DNA of 14,053 nt from an uncultured Fibrobacter sp. (GTDB lineage Bacteria > Fibrobacterota > Fibrobacteria > Fibrobacterales > Fibrobacteraceae): contig CAMZFJ010000017.1 in assembly GCA_947306025.1 (NCBI GenBank), forward strand, positions 1 through 14,053. The letters are read 5' to 3'. Below, piece after piece: positions 12,224 to 14,053 of the stretch; within the stretch, counting starts at the first letter, position 1; each line of letters begins with the position of its first letter. The position numbers and the translations under genes were made by a program. The notes beneath the pieces are model-generated. The model was not told the origin of the DNA. It ran no database searches and was given only the letters and a program-made list of their open reading frames with translations.

Positions 12224-12835
12224 ATGAAAATTGCTGAAAAAACAGTTGTCCAGATGCATTACACCCTCAAGTCTGACGAAGGTGCCGTGATTGATTCTTC
12301 TGAAGGTCGCGAACCGCTCCAGTACATCCAGGGCATGCACATGATCGTTCCGGGTCTCGAAAAGGCTATGGTCGGTCACGATGTGGGCGACAAGTTTGAT
12401 GTTGTCGTGATTCCGGCCGAAGGTTACGGTGAATACGATGAACGCATGACTCAGGAAGTTCCGCTCAATGTGTTCCAGGGTGTCGATAAGGTCGAAGCTG
12501 GCATGGCTTTCTTTGCCCAGACTCCGAACGGCCCGATGCAAATCCGCATCAAGTCCGTTAGCGAAAAGACCGCTGTCATCGATGCTAACCACGAACTCGC
12601 TGGCAAGAACCTCAACTTCGCTATTGAAGTTGTGAGCGTGCGCGAAGCCACCGACGAAGATCTCAAGCCGTTCCAGCACCACTGCTGCTGCGGTGGCCAC
12701 GATGGCGAAGATCACGAATGCAAGTGCGGCGAAGAAGGTCACGAATGCGAATGCGGTGGCCACGGCAACAAGGAAAATTGCGACGGTAACGGCGGTTGTG
12801 GCTGCCCCAACCACGACAAACACCACGGCAAGTAA
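12224..12835 (+). CDS. slyD: SlyD-type FKBP peptidyl-prolyl isomerase with metal-binding tail
   Basis: This 203-residue cytoplasmic folding catalyst isomerises X-Pro bonds and acts as a chaperone. The FKBP domain is split: residues 1-68 and 118-141 surround an insert-in-flap chaperone domain (about 69-117). Hallmarks are VVQMHYTL, GLEKAMVG (44-51), IPAEGYGEYDE (63-73) and ANHELAGKNLNF (121-132). Residues 152-203 are a tail with ten Cys and nine His, much like the nickel-binding tail of E. coli SlyD, which serves hydrogenase maturation. Within the tail the DNA carries a tandem near-copy encoding HECKCG and HECECG. A strong Shine-Dalgarno sequence fixes the start, and a terminator follows at 12877. 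No hydrogenase genes are in view, so the metal partner is unknown. Confidence 0.93.
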   Translation: MKIAEKTVVQMHYTLKSDEGAVIDSSEGREPLQYIQGMHMIVPGLEKAMVGHDVGDKFDVVVIPAEGYGEYDERMTQEVPLNVFQGVDKVEAGMAFFAQTPNGPMQIRIKSVSEKTAVIDANHELAGKNLNFAIEVVSVREATDEDLKPFQHHCCCGGHDGEDHECKCGEEGHECECGGHGNKENCDGNGGCGCPNHDKHHGK

Positions 12836-12876
12836 TGCTTCGGGCTTGGCCCGCTGGTATCGCTCAAAAAAATTTG

Positions 12877-12916
12877 AAAAAAGGCTTGAACTCTTTGTAC
12901 GTTCTGGCCTTTTTTT
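12877..12916 (+). terminator. Rho-independent terminator of slyD
   Basis: GGC and GAAC (12883-12891) pair with GTTC and GCC (12901-12909) across a 2-base internal mismatch. Six A precede it and seven T (12910-12916) follow. A further small hairpin, CGGGC-TTG-GCCCG, is at 12841-12853. Confidence 0.7.
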
Positions 12917-12964
12917 ATTTAATTTAAACTGAGGAGTGTGGTTAAAATCACAAGAGGATGCCGT

Positions 12965-14053
12965 ATGCGCTTTGCAAAAATCTTATCTCTGGCTGCTTTG
13001 CCAATGTTTCTTTTCGCCTGTAGCGACAGCAATTCGGGAAATTTGAGTAGTAATCCAAATCCTGAAGATCCGCAGGAACAACCGAAGGATTCTATTCCCG
13101 AAAATATCCCCGATGAAGATTTGAAACCGATTGCTAGGGATTTTTCCTCGATTTGGAAAAATGGCGATGGCTCTGCCGCGAATCCGTACCAGGTTTCGAC
13201 TGAAGAGGAATTGATTTCGCTTGCGTTCTATGTAAACGACTCCTCCATGTCTTTTAAAGACAAGTATTTTAAGCAAACGGCGGATATCGCTCTTACAAAG
13301 GCTTGGAAACCGATAGGAATTTTTGGTAAGAACTCTTATGGTTATGGCAACCGAGTCTTTAGTGGTTCTTTTGATGGCGCTTCCAAGACTATTTCTGGCT
13401 TGACGATTAACGATACTGCTAGCTATAGTGGCTTGTTTGGACTTGCTCGCGGTGCGCATATTAGCAATGTCGTCATTAAGGACGCCAAGATGAATGTTGG
13501 CTCTGTTGCTGGTGTGCTTGCCGGTTTGGCCGATTCAGTGACGGTGGAAAATTGCACGATTGAAAACGCTGAAATCAAGGGCGCGGACCGCGTTGGTGGT
13601 TTGGTTGGCGAAGCAAAGCACGTTACGGTGACGAATGTTGCTGTGACGGGTTCTGTTAGTGGCACTAACAATGTTGGTGGTGCTTTGGGCAGCGTGCAAA
13701 ATGGAGCGCTCACGAATTTGACAAATTCTGCTTCGGTGGCTGGTAAATCGATTGTTGGCGGTGTTGTCGGCGGTTCTTCGAGCGTAGGCGATGAAAGCTC
13801 TATTTCCATGGCTTTGAACTATGGAACGGTGACGGGAACGAAGGATGTTGGTGGCGTGGTGGCAACGCTTTCGTCCACTAAGATTGAACGTGCCGGTAAC
13901 TATGGCGCTGTGACTGCTGATGAAAGCCAGTTAGGTAATGTGGGTGGTGTTATTGCTGTTGCTTCGAATAAATCTGTTGTGAACGAAGTATTCAATACTG
14001 CTACCGTTACGGTAACGAAGGTCGGCGAGTGCGATCTCGCCGGCGAGCAGATC
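12965..14053 (+). CDS. GLUG-repeat surface lipoprotein, 3' end cut by the window
   Basis: The frame stays open for 363 codons to the last base of the window, so the C-terminus is missing. Residues 1-19 are a lipoprotein signal peptide with lipobox LFAC (Cys19), followed by SDSNS, as in the lipoprotein at 162-2180, and a Pro/Glu/Asp linker to about 60. NGDGSAANPYQVST at 66-79 is the usual entry to such beta-repeat domains. From about 130 on there are repeats with VGGLVG-like cores (VGGLVGE, VGGALGS, VGGVVGG, VGGVVAT, VGGVIAV), characteristic of GLUG-type repeats found in adhesins and secreted bacterial proteins. AGAGGA six bases before the ATG supports the start. It probably functions in adhesion or matrix binding. 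The last 11 codons differ in composition from the rest. Confidence 0.85.
   Translation, partial: MRFAKILSLAALPMFLFACSDSNSGNLSSNPNPEDPQEQPKDSIPENIPDEDLKPIARDFSSIWKNGDGSAANPYQVSTEEELISLAFYVNDSSMSFKDKYFKQTADIALTKAWKPIGIFGKNSYGYGNRVFSGSFDGASKTISGLTINDTASYSGLFGLARGAHISNVVIKDAKMNVGSVAGVLAGLADSVTVENCTIENAEIKGADRVGGLVGEAKHVTVTNVAVTGSVSGTNNVGGALGSVQNGALTNLTNSASVAGKSIVGGVVGGSSSVGDESSISMALNYGTVTGTKDVGGVVATLSSTKIERAGNYGAVTADESQLGNVGGVIAVASNKSVVNEVFNTATVTVTKVGECDLAGEQI

Noticed and set aside
13423..13809. 128-codon leftward open frame rich in Pro/Thr/Leu
   Set aside because: It is the complement of the repetitive GLUG-type coding sequence, and its low-complexity look comes from those repeats.

Overview
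The window looks like chromosomal DNA of a Fibrobacter-type bacterium (phylum Fibrobacterota). That is an inference from style rather than a database match. Two lipoproteins carry long poly-serine linkers after the lipobox, there is a Wzi-like outer-membrane barrel and other envelope proteins typical of a diderm, base composition is moderate, and the gaps between genes are filled with unusual short-period repeats. No tRNA, rRNA, insertion sequence, prophage or CRISPR array was seen.

Layout: after a terminator (25-55) and a repeat block, a large beta-helix carbohydrate-binding lipoprotein runs leftward (162-2180). A divergent promoter region (2181-2366) separates it from a run of rightward genes: a Wzi-family capsule/outer-membrane protein (2367-3998); the tRNA U34 hydroxylation protein TrhP/YegQ of peptidase family U32 (4160-5449); a small helical protein of unknown function (5478-5936); a 451-base AT-rich gap that could hold an origin or a regulatory region; a divergent DnaA (6388-7848) followed one base later by an extended-SDR oxidoreductase (7850-8716); a poly-Ser lipoprotein with two lipocalin-like modules (8940-10274); NAD+ synthetase (10539-12014); SlyD-type prolyl isomerase with a Cys/His-rich tail (12224-12835); and a GLUG-repeat lipoprotein cut by the window end (12965-14053).

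The genes fall into two themes: cell surface (two secreted lipoproteins with adhesin-like beta folds, a poly-Ser lipoprotein and a Wzi barrel) and housekeeping (tRNA modification, DnaA, NAD synthesis, protein folding). Only trhP with the small gene and dnaA with the SDR gene look like operons; the rest look like single transcription units.

The strongest unexplained signal lies between the genes. Six of the gaps carry arrays with an exact 7-base period (families TANTAAC, NNTAGGT/CCTAAAA and TTAGAAC/AGTTCTA), often as inverted arms around a small GC-rich hairpin. They sit at the 3' ends of genes and are absent from the one divergent 5'-5' gap. Other points of note are an NAD+ synthetase whose glutaminase half has lost its catalytic residues, a DnaA lacking the usual arginine finger and the usual DNA-recognition signature, and several genes with no Shine-Dalgarno sequence but a -10-like box 6-7 bases before the start codon.
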